Part shown: positions 53,455 through 62,030 of the stretch, piece by piece
Layout of the letters: the number at the start of each line of letters is the position of its first letter
Numbering within the stretch: the first letter of the stretch is position 1
Source of the DNA: Microbacterium sp. AB
Lineage (GTDB): Bacteria; Actinomycetota; Actinomycetes; Actinomycetales; Microbacteriaceae
Length of the DNA stretch: 64,000 nt
Reading direction: 5' to 3'
Assembly: GCF_032878875.1 (NCBI RefSeq)
Contig: NZ_CP118157.1
Location: 62,001 to 126,000, forward strand
Notes under the pieces: generated by a model
The model's input: the letters and a program-made list of their open reading frames with translations, nothing else
Databases searched by the model: none
Told to the model about the DNA's origin: nothing
Position numbers and translations under genes: made by a program

Positions 53455-54733
53455 CGAGGGCCTCCTGTGCCGCATCGGCCGCGTTCTCGAGCGCCTGCTG
53501 AGGGGTCTGCTGCCCGAGCATCGCCTTCTCGATCTCGGCGCTCAGCGCACCGCTGACCTCGCCGTACGAGAGGATCGACGGTCGAGACGACGCGTACTCC
53601 AATTCATCCAGGAAGACCTGCAGCCGCTCGTCGGCGGCCACGGCCTCCTGGGTCGCCTCGGCTTCCGTGGCGGCTGCGGTCGTCGGCAGGTAGCCGCTTC
53701 CCGCCGCCCATCGCGACTGGACGTCCGGCGAGGTCCACCACTCGAGGAACTCCCACGCGCCCTGCTCGAGCGCGTCGGTGCTCTCGAGGATGTAGGACAC
53801 GTTCACGCCGGTGTTCATGGCCGGCTCGTCGACGACGGGGAAGGCCGTCACGCCCACCGTCTCGGTGCCGAGCGCCTCGTCGAGCAGCGAGAGGTTGTAT
53901 GCGCCCGTGACGATCATCGCCACGCTCTGCGACGTGAAGGCCGACATCGCCTGTCCGTCGGCATCGGACGCGAGGTTCGTCGGGTACGCGTATCCGTCGG
54001 CGACGAGGTCCGTCCAGATGCTCAGCGCCTCGACGCCCTCGTCGCTGTCGAACGCGACCTCCGTGTTGTCCTCGGAGAGGAACTCGCCTCCCGCGCTCCA
54101 CAGCATCGACTGCCAGGTGAAGACGGGCCACTCGTCGTTGCTCATCGGGAGGTAGATGCCGTATCGGCCGGAGCCGGGATCCGTCAGCGCTGCGGCCGCC
54201 TCCCGCACCTCGTCCCACGTCGTGGGCGGCTCCAGGCCGGCCTCGGCGAACATCTCGCGGTTGTAGATGAGCGCGTAGTCGCCGCCGTCTGTGGGCAGCG
54301 AGTACGTCACGTCGTCGAAGACCCCCGCGCTGAGCATGCCCGGATAGAAGTCGTCCGCCGCCGTCGTCTCCGAGTCCGCCAGGTGGTCGTCGAGCGCGAC
54401 GATCTCGTCCGTCGCGATGATCTGACCCAGCTGCGACGGGTTCCCGTCCCCGACGAAGAGGTTCGGCGCCTCGCCGCTGCGGATGCCGCTCACGATCTGA
54501 GTCGTCGTCTCGCCGGTGATGTACTGCACGTTCCCCACGGGTACATCGGGATCGGTCGCGTTGTACTCGTCCACGAGCTCTTGGAACAGGGTCTCGGTGC
54601 CGGCGGAGTAGCCGTGCCACAGGAGCAGCTCGCCGCCGTTCGTGTCGCCGGATGTCGAACAGCCGGCGACCGCGGCGGTGAGCGCTGCCGTCGCGATGCC
54701 GAGGATGGACCGGGACAGGAGCTTCTTGTTCAC
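53441..54733 (-). CDS. Sugar ABC transporter substrate-binding lipoprotein
   Basis: A 430-residue family 1 binding protein. The signal peptide ends AVAGC with lipidated Cys25. The mature part has LLLWHGYSAGTETLFQELVDEYN, PNLFVGDGNPSQLGQII, SLPTDGGDYALIYNREMFAEAGL and a late SGYLPTT, all common in sugar-binding proteins of the glycerol-phosphate/oligosaccharide type. It starts at a GTG with AAAGGA upstream. It works with the two permeases encoded upstream in the same operon. Confidence 0.92.
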   Translation of the reverse strand: MNKKLLSRSILGIATAALTAAVAGCSTSGDTNGGELLLWHGYSAGTETLFQELVDEYNATDPDVPVGNVQYITGETTTQIVSGIRSGEAPNLFVGDGNPSQLGQIIATDEIVALDDHLADSETTAADDFYPGMLSAGVFDDVTYSLPTDGGDYALIYNREMFAEAGLEPPTTWDEVREAAAALTDPGSGRYGIYLPMSNDEWPVFTWQSMLWSAGGEFLSEDNTEVAFDSDEGVEALSIWTDLVADGYAYPTNLASDADGQAMSAFTSQSVAMIVTGAYNLSLLDEALGTETVGVTAFPVVDEPAMNTGVNVSYILESTDALEQGAWEFLEWWTSPDVQSRWAAGSGYLPTTAAATEAEATQEAVAADERLQVFLDELEYASSRPSILSYGEVSGALSAEIEKAMLGQQTPQQALENAADAAQEALDGER

Positions 54734-54798
54734 GGGCGGGTCCTTTCGGGATGATGTGTCGTGGTGCATGGCAGAAGGGCGGCGGCTCGCGATCGACG

Positions 54799-55647
54799 TC
54801 AACGGAGGCCGCCGGAGATCGCGGTGATGATGCGCTTGTGGAAGAGGAGGAAGACGACGAGGACGGGAACGACGGCGAGGGTCGAGCCGGCCATCAGGAG
54901 CGAGAAGTCGGTGCCACCCTGGGCCGCTTGAAGCTGGGTCAGCCCGAGCTGCACGGTGAACATGTCGGTTCTGTTCACGACGAGGTACTGGAAGAAGAAG
55001 TTGTTCCAGTTGTAGACGAACGAGAGGATCGCGAAGGAGCCGATCATCGGCGTCGCCACCGGGATCGCGACCGACCGCAGCCGGCGGAGGACCGAGGCCC
55101 CGTCGATGCGCGCTGCGTCCTCGATCTCTCCGGGGAACCCGTCGAAGAAGGACCGGAAGAGGTAGATGCCCAGCGCGGACGGGATGTTCGGCACGATCAG
55201 TCCCTGGTAGGTGTTCATCCATCCCAGCGTCGCGATGACGTCGACGAGCGGCGTGAAGACGATCTCGAACGGCACCATCAGCGCGCACAGGAGGACGACG
55301 AAGAGGACGTTCTTCCCGCGGAACGTGAGCCGCGAGAACGCGTATCCCGCGGCGAGGCTCGTGACGACCTGTCCGGTCGCGGCGACCGCGGCCACGACGA
55401 GGCTGTTGAGGTAGTACCTCCCGAAAGGAACCGCCTCGAACAGCTGGACGTAGTTGTCGAATCTCCACTGCTCGGGCAGGAAGGCGGGTGGGAAGCTGAT
55501 CGCCTCGGCGGTGGACTTGAAGCTCGTGAGCACCATCCAAGCGAACGGCCCGGCGAACACGACGGCCGCGACCAGCAGGACGACGTGGCGCGCCGAGGAG
55601 GCGAGGAGGACGCGCGCCGGGCGGCGCGCGAGGCGGATGGATGTCAT
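54799..55647 (-). CDS. Sugar ABC transporter permease (MalG type)
   Basis: A 282-residue permease with six helices and EAA loop IEDAARIDGASVLRRLRSVAIPV. N-terminal SFKSTAEAISFPPAFLPEQW is typical of MalG/UgpE-like subunits. It is second of the two permeases, 7 bp after the first. Confidence 0.93.
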   Translation of the reverse strand: MTSIRLARRPARVLLASSARHVVLLVAAVVFAGPFAWMVLTSFKSTAEAISFPPAFLPEQWRFDNYVQLFEAVPFGRYYLNSLVVAAVAATGQVVTSLAAGYAFSRLTFRGKNVLFVVLLCALMVPFEIVFTPLVDVIATLGWMNTYQGLIVPNIPSALGIYLFRSFFDGFPGEIEDAARIDGASVLRRLRSVAIPVATPMIGSFAILSFVYNWNNFFFQYLVVNRTDMFTVQLGLTQLQAAQGGTDFSLLMAGSTLAVVPVLVVFLLFHKRIITAISGGLR

Positions 55648-55654
55648 GACGTCC

Positions 55655-56569
55655 TCACTGAAGCTCGATCGGATCGCGGCGCGACTGGAGGCGGAGCTGG
55701 ACCGAGGCGAAGACGACGCCGATCACGAGGAGCACCACGGCTCCGGCGGTGGCGACGCCCCCGTTGAAGTCGTTGAAGCCCTGGTCGTAGATCCAGTACA
55801 GCGCCGTGCTGCTCGACCCTGTCGGGCCCCCGCGCGTCAGGACGTAGACCTGCGTGAAGACCTGCAGCGCGCCGATGGTCCCCGTGACGGCGAGGAAGCC
55901 CGTGGTCGGGCGCACGAGCGGCAGGGAGATCGAGAGGAACCGGCGAACGGGGCCGGCCCCGTCGAGCGTGGCCGCCTCGTGATAGCTCTCGGGGATGTTC
56001 GCCAGCGCAGCCGAGTAGATGATCATCGTGTACCCGACGAGCTGCCAGACGGAGAAGACGAGAACCACGACGAACGCCCACGGCTCGACGCTGAGGAACG
56101 CGACCGGCGGCACGCCCCACGAGGCGAGGAACGCGTTGACGAGACCGCCCAGGGGCGACAGCAGGTAGGTGAAGACGAGCGCGCTGCCGACCATCGGCGC
56201 GATGTAGGGCAGGAACACGAGGGTGCGATAGACCGTGCGCCCCCGGAAGGGCGTGCTCAGCATGGCCGCCAGGCAGAGGCCGACCGCCATCGAGACGGGG
56301 ACCACCACGACGACGTAGAGGCCCGTGTTGCCGAGGGACCTCAGGAAGTCGCCGTCCTGGGCGAGACGTGCGAAGTTGGCGAGGCCGACGAACGCCGTGT
56401 CGCCCGTGCCGCTCGAGTTCCAGTCGGTGAAGCTGTAGACGATCGTCAGCAGCAGCGGATACAGGTAGAACGCCGCCAGCAGGATCGCGCTGGGCGCGAC
56501 CAGCGCGTATCCGGCGCGTCCCTCTCGTCGCTCGAAGACCGACGCCCCGCCCTGTCCACCACGTGTCAT
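55655..56569 (-). CDS. Sugar ABC transporter permease (MalF type)
   Basis: A 304-residue permease, first gene of its operon. It has six helices, the FVGLANFARLAQDGDFLRSLGNT segment and an EAA-like loop YHEAATLDGAGPVRRFLSISLPLV. No ATPase gene is in the operon, so a shared ATPase is expected. It is divergent from the ROK repressor gene, which probably controls it. Confidence 0.93.
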   Translation of the reverse strand: MTRGGQGGASVFERREGRAGYALVAPSAILLAAFYLYPLLLTIVYSFTDWNSSGTGDTAFVGLANFARLAQDGDFLRSLGNTGLYVVVVVPVSMAVGLCLAAMLSTPFRGRTVYRTLVFLPYIAPMVGSALVFTYLLSPLGGLVNAFLASWGVPPVAFLSVEPWAFVVVLVFSVWQLVGYTMIIYSAALANIPESYHEAATLDGAGPVRRFLSISLPLVRPTTGFLAVTGTIGALQVFTQVYVLTRGGPTGSSSTALYWIYDQGFNDFNGGVATAGAVVLLVIGVVFASVQLRLQSRRDPIELQ

Positions 56570-56616
56570 GCGAACCTCCTCGCCTCGAAGCTAGGACTTT
56601 CGCGATCTTTTGGTGT

Positions 56617-56642
56617 TTCTAGAACGTTAAGCTTCTATTATC
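56617..56642. promoter_or_regulatory. AT-rich operator region of the second sugar locus
   Basis: The 124-bp gap between the divergent starts contains three adjacent small palindromes: TTCTAGAA (56617-56624), AACGTT (56623-56628) and AAGCTT (56629-56634). TTCTA recurs 16 bp apart. This is much more AT-rich than its surroundings and likely holds the binding site of the ROK repressor and the two promoters. Confidence 0.45.
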
Positions 56643-56693
56643 GAAAAAAGTGGGCGTCTCGTCGAGCCGTAGGATCGGTCCCGGGAGGTGTGG

Positions 56694-57869
56694 ATGCCAC
56701 GACGTATGGATCCGCGGACGAGCCCGGGAGCGGTGTTCGAGCTCATCCACACCGGGCGCGCCGACAGCCGTGCGGCGGTCACGCGCATCCTCGGGGTCGC
56801 TCCTTCGACCGTGTCCGCACGGGTGAACCATCTGATCGAGCGCGGTCTCGTCGTCGAACAGGGCGTGGTGGAGTCCACAGGGGGGAGGCAGGCGCGGCTC
56901 CTCGAGATCCGCGCGGACGCGGGCTATGTCGCCTGCCTCCAGCTGGGGGCGACGCACGCGACGCTCTGGATCTCCGACCTGCGTGGCACGCGTCGGTCGG
57001 AGAGCTCGCCGACCCTCGATCTGGGCGCGGGAGCCGCGGAGTTCGTGAAGAGCATCTGGAGAGCGATCGTGGACGCCAGCCGCGCCCTCGGGTTCGATCC
57101 GGCGGCGCTCCGCGGGATCCTGCTCGGGTTCCCGGCCCCCGTCGATCAACGGCGAGGCGTCATCGGCGCGCCGTCGCTCGTCCCGAGCCTGCAGGGGGTC
57201 GACATCGCGGAGTTCTTCCGTGCTCACACGTCGGCGTGGGTGCTCGTCGAGAACGACGCGAATCTGCTCGCCGTCGGCGAGACCGCCCTCCAGCCGGAGA
57301 TCGGCTCGAACGTCCTGGCGATCAAGCTCGGGAGACGGATCGGAGCGGGGCTGATCCTCGACGGCGAGCTGTTCCGCGGCGACACCGGCGCGGCCGGCGA
57401 GATCGGCCATCAGCGAGTGGCGGGGACGTCGGCGGTGGGGTGCACGTGCGGCGTGGAGTCCTGCCTCGAATCGGTCGCGAGCGGCGGAGCGATCATCGCG
57501 CGCCTGCGCTCGATGGGGTACGACGTGACGACCACCTCCGACGTGGTGCGCATCTCGCAGACGCATGACAGCACCGTCGCCGGGATCCTTCGCGAGGGGG
57601 GCGAGCGCATCGGCGAGGTGCTCGCCGGGATGGCGAACATGCTCAACCCCTCGGCGATCGTCTTCGGCGGCGTCCTCGCCTCGTGCGAGAACCTCATCGC
57701 CGCGGTGCGGGCGACGGTCTTCGCTCTCGCCCTCCCGGTCGTGTCGAGCAGGCTGACCGTCACGGTGGGACGCGGAGCGGCGGACGCCGAGGGACGGGGC
57801 GCGACGACGCTGATCCTGCGCCGGGTGCTCTCCCGAGAGGTCATCGATCGCGAGCTGGCCGGCGGCTGA
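56694..57869 (+). CDS. ROK-family transcriptional repressor (NagC/XylR type)
   Basis: A 391-residue regulator. An N-terminal winged helix-turn-helix (about 12-70; RAAVTRILGVAPSTVSARVNHL) is fused to a ROK sugar-binding domain (about 80-380). The full zinc motif is present: GEIGHQRV, then CTCGVESCLE. The ATG at 56694 has GGGAGG 5 nt upstream. Sugar binding should relieve repression of the divergent ABC/oxidoreductase operon. The catalytic-loop EFDAN-type Asp is kept (VENDAN), yet such regulators normally do not phosphorylate their ligand. Confidence 0.9.
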   Translation: MPRRMDPRTSPGAVFELIHTGRADSRAAVTRILGVAPSTVSARVNHLIERGLVVEQGVVESTGGRQARLLEIRADAGYVACLQLGATHATLWISDLRGTRRSESSPTLDLGAGAAEFVKSIWRAIVDASRALGFDPAALRGILLGFPAPVDQRRGVIGAPSLVPSLQGVDIAEFFRAHTSAWVLVENDANLLAVGETALQPEIGSNVLAIKLGRRIGAGLILDGELFRGDTGAAGEIGHQRVAGTSAVGCTCGVESCLESVASGGAIIARLRSMGYDVTTTSDVVRISQTHDSTVAGILREGGERIGEVLAGMANMLNPSAIVFGGVLASCENLIAAVRATVFALALPVVSSRLTVTVGRGAADAEGRGATTLILRRVLSREVIDRELAGG

Positions 57870-57994
57870 CCGGAGACGGGGCCGGTTCGCGTCTCGCGGG
57901 AGCGGTCCCTTCCGCGGGAACCGGATGTGCGCAACCCCTTCCCGGTCCGAGCCGCGATCGTTACGGTGGGGCCTCTCTCGTTCGAAGGAGGCCC

Positions 57995-59170
57995 ATGAGC
58001 CAGACCTGGCTGCACTTCTCCGTCGTGCTCGCCGCGAGCATCGTCGCCGCTCTCTCGCTCACCGTCGTGGTGACCATCGTGATCCGGCTCATCGCTCGGC
58101 GTCGCACCTGGCCGAAGGCGCTCATGACGCGCGCGAGGGCGTCGTTCCGTGCCACCGTCCTCGTCGTGGCGCTGTGGATCGCCCTCTCGACGGCCCTCCC
58201 CGCCGACCTCGAGCTCGGCGGGCTCGTCGACCAGGTGATGACCATCCTCGTCGTCGCGACGACGGCCTGGCTCCTCGCCGCGCTCGTGCTGTTCGCGAGC
58301 GACGTGGCGCTCGGGCGGTATCGGATCGACGTCCCCGACAACCGTGTGGCGCGACGTCTCCGCACCCAGACGCTCATCGTGCGACGCCTGGCGATCGTCG
58401 TCATCGTCGTGGTGGCGATCGGCACGGTGCTGCTGACCTTCCCGGCGGTGCGGGCCGTGGGGGCGAGCCTCCTCGCCTCGGCCGGCATCGCGTCGATCGT
58501 CGCGGGCCTGGCAGCCCAGTCGGTGCTCGCCAACATCTTCGCGGGCGTGCAACTCGTGTTCAGCGACGCGCTCCGGGTCGACGACGTCGTCGTCGTCGAG
58601 GGCGAGTGGGGCACGGTGGGGGAGATCACGCTCAGCTACGTCGTCCTGGACCTCTGGGACGACCGGCGGCTCGTCCTGCCGTGCACGTACTTCACGACCA
58701 ATCCGTTCCAGAACTGGACGCGGCAGGGCTCCGAGCTGCTGGGGTCCGTCGAGCTCGATCTCGACTGGCGCGTCTCACCGGGCCGGATGCGGGATCATCT
58801 CGACCACGTGCTCGCCCGGACGAGCCTGTGGGACGGCCGCGCCGGTGTGCTGCAGGTGACCGAGGCGACGGGCGGGCTCGTGCGCGTGCGCGCCCTCGTC
58901 ACCGCGAAGGACGCGCCGACGCTCTTCGACCTGCGCTGCGTCGTGCGGGAGGAGATGGTCGCGTGGGTCCAGCGGACCACGCCGGCGGCGCTTCCCGTGC
59001 AGCGCGTGCTCATCACCGAGCCGGACGAGACGGCGCTCGACGAGCCCGTGCGGGCCGAGGAAGGGGGCCTGTTCACCGGAAGCGCGGAGGCGGAGGCGCG
59101 CGCGAGCACCTTCACCCAGGCCATCCCCATCGTGGCGGAGGAGGAGGCGTCGGCGGAACGAGACCGTTGA
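57995..59170 (+). CDS. MscS-family mechanosensitive channel
   Basis: A 391-residue membrane protein with about four to five helices (about 5-32, 48-68, 78-105, 128-150 and the pore helix). The pore and upper beta domain show GASLLASAGIASIVAGLAAQSVLANIFAGVQLVFSDALRVDDVV, where the Gly/Ala-rich helix lines the channel. The C-terminal domain ends in an acidic tail. It should release solutes under hypo-osmotic stress. AAGGAGG lies just before the ATG; TACGGT (57962-57967) is a possible -10. It converges on the M20 gene with 1 bp between stops. Confidence 0.9.
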   Translation: MSQTWLHFSVVLAASIVAALSLTVVVTIVIRLIARRRTWPKALMTRARASFRATVLVVALWIALSTALPADLELGGLVDQVMTILVVATTAWLLAALVLFASDVALGRYRIDVPDNRVARRLRTQTLIVRRLAIVVIVVVAIGTVLLTFPAVRAVGASLLASAGIASIVAGLAAQSVLANIFAGVQLVFSDALRVDDVVVVEGEWGTVGEITLSYVVLDLWDDRRLVLPCTYFTTNPFQNWTRQGSELLGSVELDLDWRVSPGRMRDHLDHVLARTSLWDGRAGVLQVTEATGGLVRVRALVTAKDAPTLFDLRCVVREEMVAWVQRTTPAALPVQRVLITEPDETALDEPVRAEEGGLFTGSAEAEARASTFTQAIPIVAEEEASAERDR

Positions 59171-59171
59171 G

Positions 59172-60539
59172 TCAGCGCGCCAGCCGCACGCCGTGGTCGG
59201 TGCCGAGGAACTCCCGGACGACGTGGTCGAGGGCGTTCACCGTGAGGTCGATCGAGTCGAGGTCGACGCGCTCGTTGTGACCGTGGAAGAGCGTGCGGAA
59301 GGTGCCGTAGTCCCATCGGTCGCTCAGGACGCCGAACCCGTACGACGGGATGCCGCGCAGGCGGTAGAAGCGGCCGTCCGTGCCGCCGGCCCCGAGCATG
59401 GGCAGGAGGTCGGCCTGCGGGCGGGCGCGGCGCACGGCCTTCCGCAGCACGTCGAAGAGCGGGGTGTCGGTGGACGACACCGTCGACTCGACGAACTGAT
59501 CTCCCTCGATCCGGATGTGATCGAGAAGGTCGCCGAGCGCCTCGCGGATGTACCCGTCCACCTCGTCGCCGTCGACGCCCGGCAGCACCCTGATGTCGAG
59601 GCGGACGGTCGCCTCACCGGGGATGACGTTCAGCTTCTCTCCGGCCTGGATGACGTTGGCGGAGATCGTCGTGTGGGTCGACGCGTGGGCGAAGCCCTGC
59701 AGCGCGCCCGTCGCCGGGAGCGCCTCGTAGAGCCGCTCCGGATCCTGCAGCGCGGCCGTCGTCGGGCCGAGGTCGAGCGCGTCCGCGTAGGCCCGCCACT
59801 GCGGGGTGATGACCGTCGGCGTGCGGAAGCGCGCGATGCGCGAGACCGCCTCCGCGGCGATGACGGCGGCGCTCTGCGCGCCCCAGGGCGCCGAGCCGTG
59901 GCCGGGGACGCCCGTGACCCGCAGCGTGCGCGGCGCCTGGCCCTTCTCCCCGACCATGACGCCGACCGACGGGAGGCTGCCGGTGGGCGCGCCCCCCGAC
60001 TCGGTGAGCACGTAGTCGGCGTCGATGAGGTCGACGAGGTGCTCCGTCAGCCATCCGGCGCCGTAGTGGCCGCCGTTCTCCTCGTCTGCGACGGCCGCGA
60101 AGACGAGGTCGCCGCGCGGGCGGAAGCCGCTGCGCGCGATCTCGCGCGTGACCACGGCGTAGGCCGCCGTGAGGTCGAGCATGTCGATGGCGCCGCGGCC
60201 CCACAGCACGCCGTCGACGATCTCGCCGCCGAACGGGTCGCGCTCCCACCCCGCCGGCTCCACGGGCACGACGTCGGTGTGCCCGAGCAGCACGAGGGAC
60301 GGCGCGTGCGGATCGGTGCCGGCGATGCGGATGACCAGGTTGCCGCGGCCGGGGTGGGGCTCCACGACCACGCCTTCGAGCCCGGACCCCTCGAAGAAGG
60401 CCTGGAGCGTGCGCACCTGCCGGATCTCGTGCCCCGAGTCGGGCGTGCCGTCGTTGACGGCCGCGTTGCGGATGAGCTCCTGCAGCAGCAGCGTCGTCTG
60501 CCGGCCCAGGGGCGTCTGACGGTCTGAGGGCGCGCTCAT
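59172..60539 (-). CDS. M20 family peptidase, tandem copy A
   Basis: A 455-residue M20/M25/M40 zinc hydrolase. Metal-site motifs: LLGHTDVVPVEPAGWERDP, LWGRGAIDMLD, FAAVADEENGGHYG and a late MLGAGGTDGRFYRLRG. A dimerisation domain (about 200-345) contains VPGHGSAPWG. It is a close paralogue of the next gene. The group includes N-acyl amino acid hydrolases and dipeptidases; the SndA deacetylase of the S-alkylcysteine pathway is of this class. A 117-bp gap with its own -10 candidate (TAGCTT on the minus strand) separates it from copy B, so it may be transcribed separately. Confidence 0.88.
   Translation of the reverse strand: MSAPSDRQTPLGRQTTLLLQELIRNAAVNDGTPDSGHEIRQVRTLQAFFEGSGLEGVVVEPHPGRGNLVIRIAGTDPHAPSLVLLGHTDVVPVEPAGWERDPFGGEIVDGVLWGRGAIDMLDLTAAYAVVTREIARSGFRPRGDLVFAAVADEENGGHYGAGWLTEHLVDLIDADYVLTESGGAPTGSLPSVGVMVGEKGQAPRTLRVTGVPGHGSAPWGAQSAAVIAAEAVSRIARFRTPTVITPQWRAYADALDLGPTTAALQDPERLYEALPATGALQGFAHASTHTTISANVIQAGEKLNVIPGEATVRLDIRVLPGVDGDEVDGYIREALGDLLDHIRIEGDQFVESTVSSTDTPLFDVLRKAVRRARPQADLLPMLGAGGTDGRFYRLRGIPSYGFGVLSDRWDYGTFRTLFHGHNERVDLDSIDLTVNALDHVVREFLGTDHGVRLAR
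60181..60286. repeat. Near-identical 106-bp segment shared by the two M20 genes, copy A
   Basis: Positions 60181-60286 and 61684-61789 are identical except for one base. They encode the first metal-site region of both enzymes. Elsewhere the genes differ at many third positions, so this stretch looks recently homogenised. Confidence 0.8.
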
Positions 60540-60656
60540 GCCTCCGCCGTCCGCTCGGGTCGCCGGTCGTCACTTCCAGGTACGCGCATCCCCTCGAAGC
60601 TATCGGACAACGGCGACAATCCCGAGGCGGATGACGCCTGGGGACGAACTCGCCGC

Positions 60657-62030
60657 CTACGTCGTCTCCGTGCCCTTCCGCCTGGTCGCCGCGCCGTCGG
60701 GGTCGTGGAACGTGCGCACCACCTGGGCGAGCGCCGTCGTGGTGAGGTCGAGGGAGCGCAGGTCGATGCGCTCGTCGTTGCCGTGGAAGAGCGTGCGGAA
60801 GCGTCCGTAGTCCCAGTCCTCGCTCAGCACGCCGAACCCGTAGGCGGGGATGCCCCGCTTCCGGTAGAAGCGACCGTCCGTCCCGCCGACCCCCAGCATG
60901 GGCAGCAGCTCGGCGTGCGGATAGGCGCGTCGCACCGCATCGCGGAGGGCACCGAAGAGCGGCGTGTCGGTCGGCGACAGCGTCGACTCCCCGAACCAGT
61001 CGCCCTCGATCTCGATGTGCTCGAGCAGATCGCCGAGCGCCTCGCGGAGGTGGCCTTCCACGTCGGCGGCCGAGACGCCGGGAAGCACCCTGATGTCGAG
61101 GAGCACGCTCGCCTCGCCGGGGATGACGTTGCTCTTGGAGCCCGCGACGACGACGTTGGGCGAGACGGTCGTATGCGTCGACGCGTGCGCGAAGCCCGCG
61201 AGACGGCCCGTGGCGGGGAGCGCGTCGAAGAAGCGGTCGGGATCGGTGAGGGCCGCCGTCGTGTCCGCGTCGAGGTCGAGCGCGTTCGCGTAGGCGCGCC
61301 ACTGCGGCGTGATGACGGTGGGCGTGCGGTGGCGCGCCAGCCGGGTCAGCGCCTCCCCCGCGATGACGGCGGCGTTGCGGGCGCCCCACGGCGCCGAGCC
61401 GTGACCGGGTCTCCCGGTGATCCGCAGGCGCCTCCCCGCTCCGCCCTTCTCCCCGACCATGACGCCGATGTGGGGAAGGCCGCCCGCCGGCGCGCCTCCC
61501 GACTCGGTGAGCACGTAGTCGGCGTCGATGAGGTCGAGGCGGTGCTCCGTGAGCCAGCCGACGCCGACACGGCTGCCGTTCTCCTCGTCCGCGACGGCCG
61601 CGAAGACGATGTCGCCGCGCGGCCGGAATCCGCTCACGGCGAGATCGCGCAGGACGACGGCGTAGGCCGCCGTGAGGTTCAGCATGTCGATGGCGCCGCG
61701 CCCCCACAGCACGCCGTCGACGATCTCGCCGCCGAACGGGTCGCGCTCCCACCCCGCCGGCTCCACGGGCACGACGTCGGTGTGCCCGACGAGCGCGAGG
61801 GAGGGGGCGCGGGGATCGGTGCCCTCCAGCCGCACGATGAGCGAGGCGCGACCGGGGTGCGGCTCGACGACCACGCCCTCGAGGCCCGAGCCTTCGAGGA
61901 ACCGCTGGATGGTGCGGACCTGCCGGATCTCCTGCCCGGAGTCGGGTGTGCCGTCGTTGACGGCCGCGTTGCGGATGAGCTCTTGGAGCAGGTCGGCCGT
62001 CTGCGCGCCCAGACGCGAGAGCCCGCTCAT
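60657..62030 (-). CDS. M20 family peptidase, tandem copy B
   Basis: A 457-residue paralogue of copy A with the same metal motifs (VGHTDVVPVEPAGW, WGRGAIDML, AAVADEENGS, GVGGTDGRFYRKRG). Its ATG overlaps the stop of the luciferase-like monooxygenase gene upstream, and that gene in turn overlaps the peptide-binding protein gene. A deacylase plus flavin monooxygenase plus peptide importer in one operon suggests uptake and stepwise breakdown of an N-acylated or peptide-linked compound. Exact substrate unknown. Confidence 0.88.
   Translation of the reverse strand: MSGLSRLGAQTADLLQELIRNAAVNDGTPDSGQEIRQVRTIQRFLEGSGLEGVVVEPHPGRASLIVRLEGTDPRAPSLALVGHTDVVPVEPAGWERDPFGGEIVDGVLWGRGAIDMLNLTAAYAVVLRDLAVSGFRPRGDIVFAAVADEENGSRVGVGWLTEHRLDLIDADYVLTESGGAPAGGLPHIGVMVGEKGGAGRRLRITGRPGHGSAPWGARNAAVIAGEALTRLARHRTPTVITPQWRAYANALDLDADTTAALTDPDRFFDALPATGRLAGFAHASTHTTVSPNVVVAGSKSNVIPGEASVLLDIRVLPGVSAADVEGHLREALGDLLEHIEIEGDWFGESTLSPTDTPLFGALRDAVRRAYPHAELLPMLGVGGTDGRFYRKRGIPAYGFGVLSEDWDYGRFRTLFHGNDERIDLRSLDLTTTALAQVVRTFHDPDGAATRRKGTETT
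61684..61789. repeat. Near-identical 106-bp segment shared by the two M20 genes, copy B
   Basis: Partner of 60181-60286, with one mismatch (CGGCCC versus CGCCCC near the start of the segment). Confidence 0.8.
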
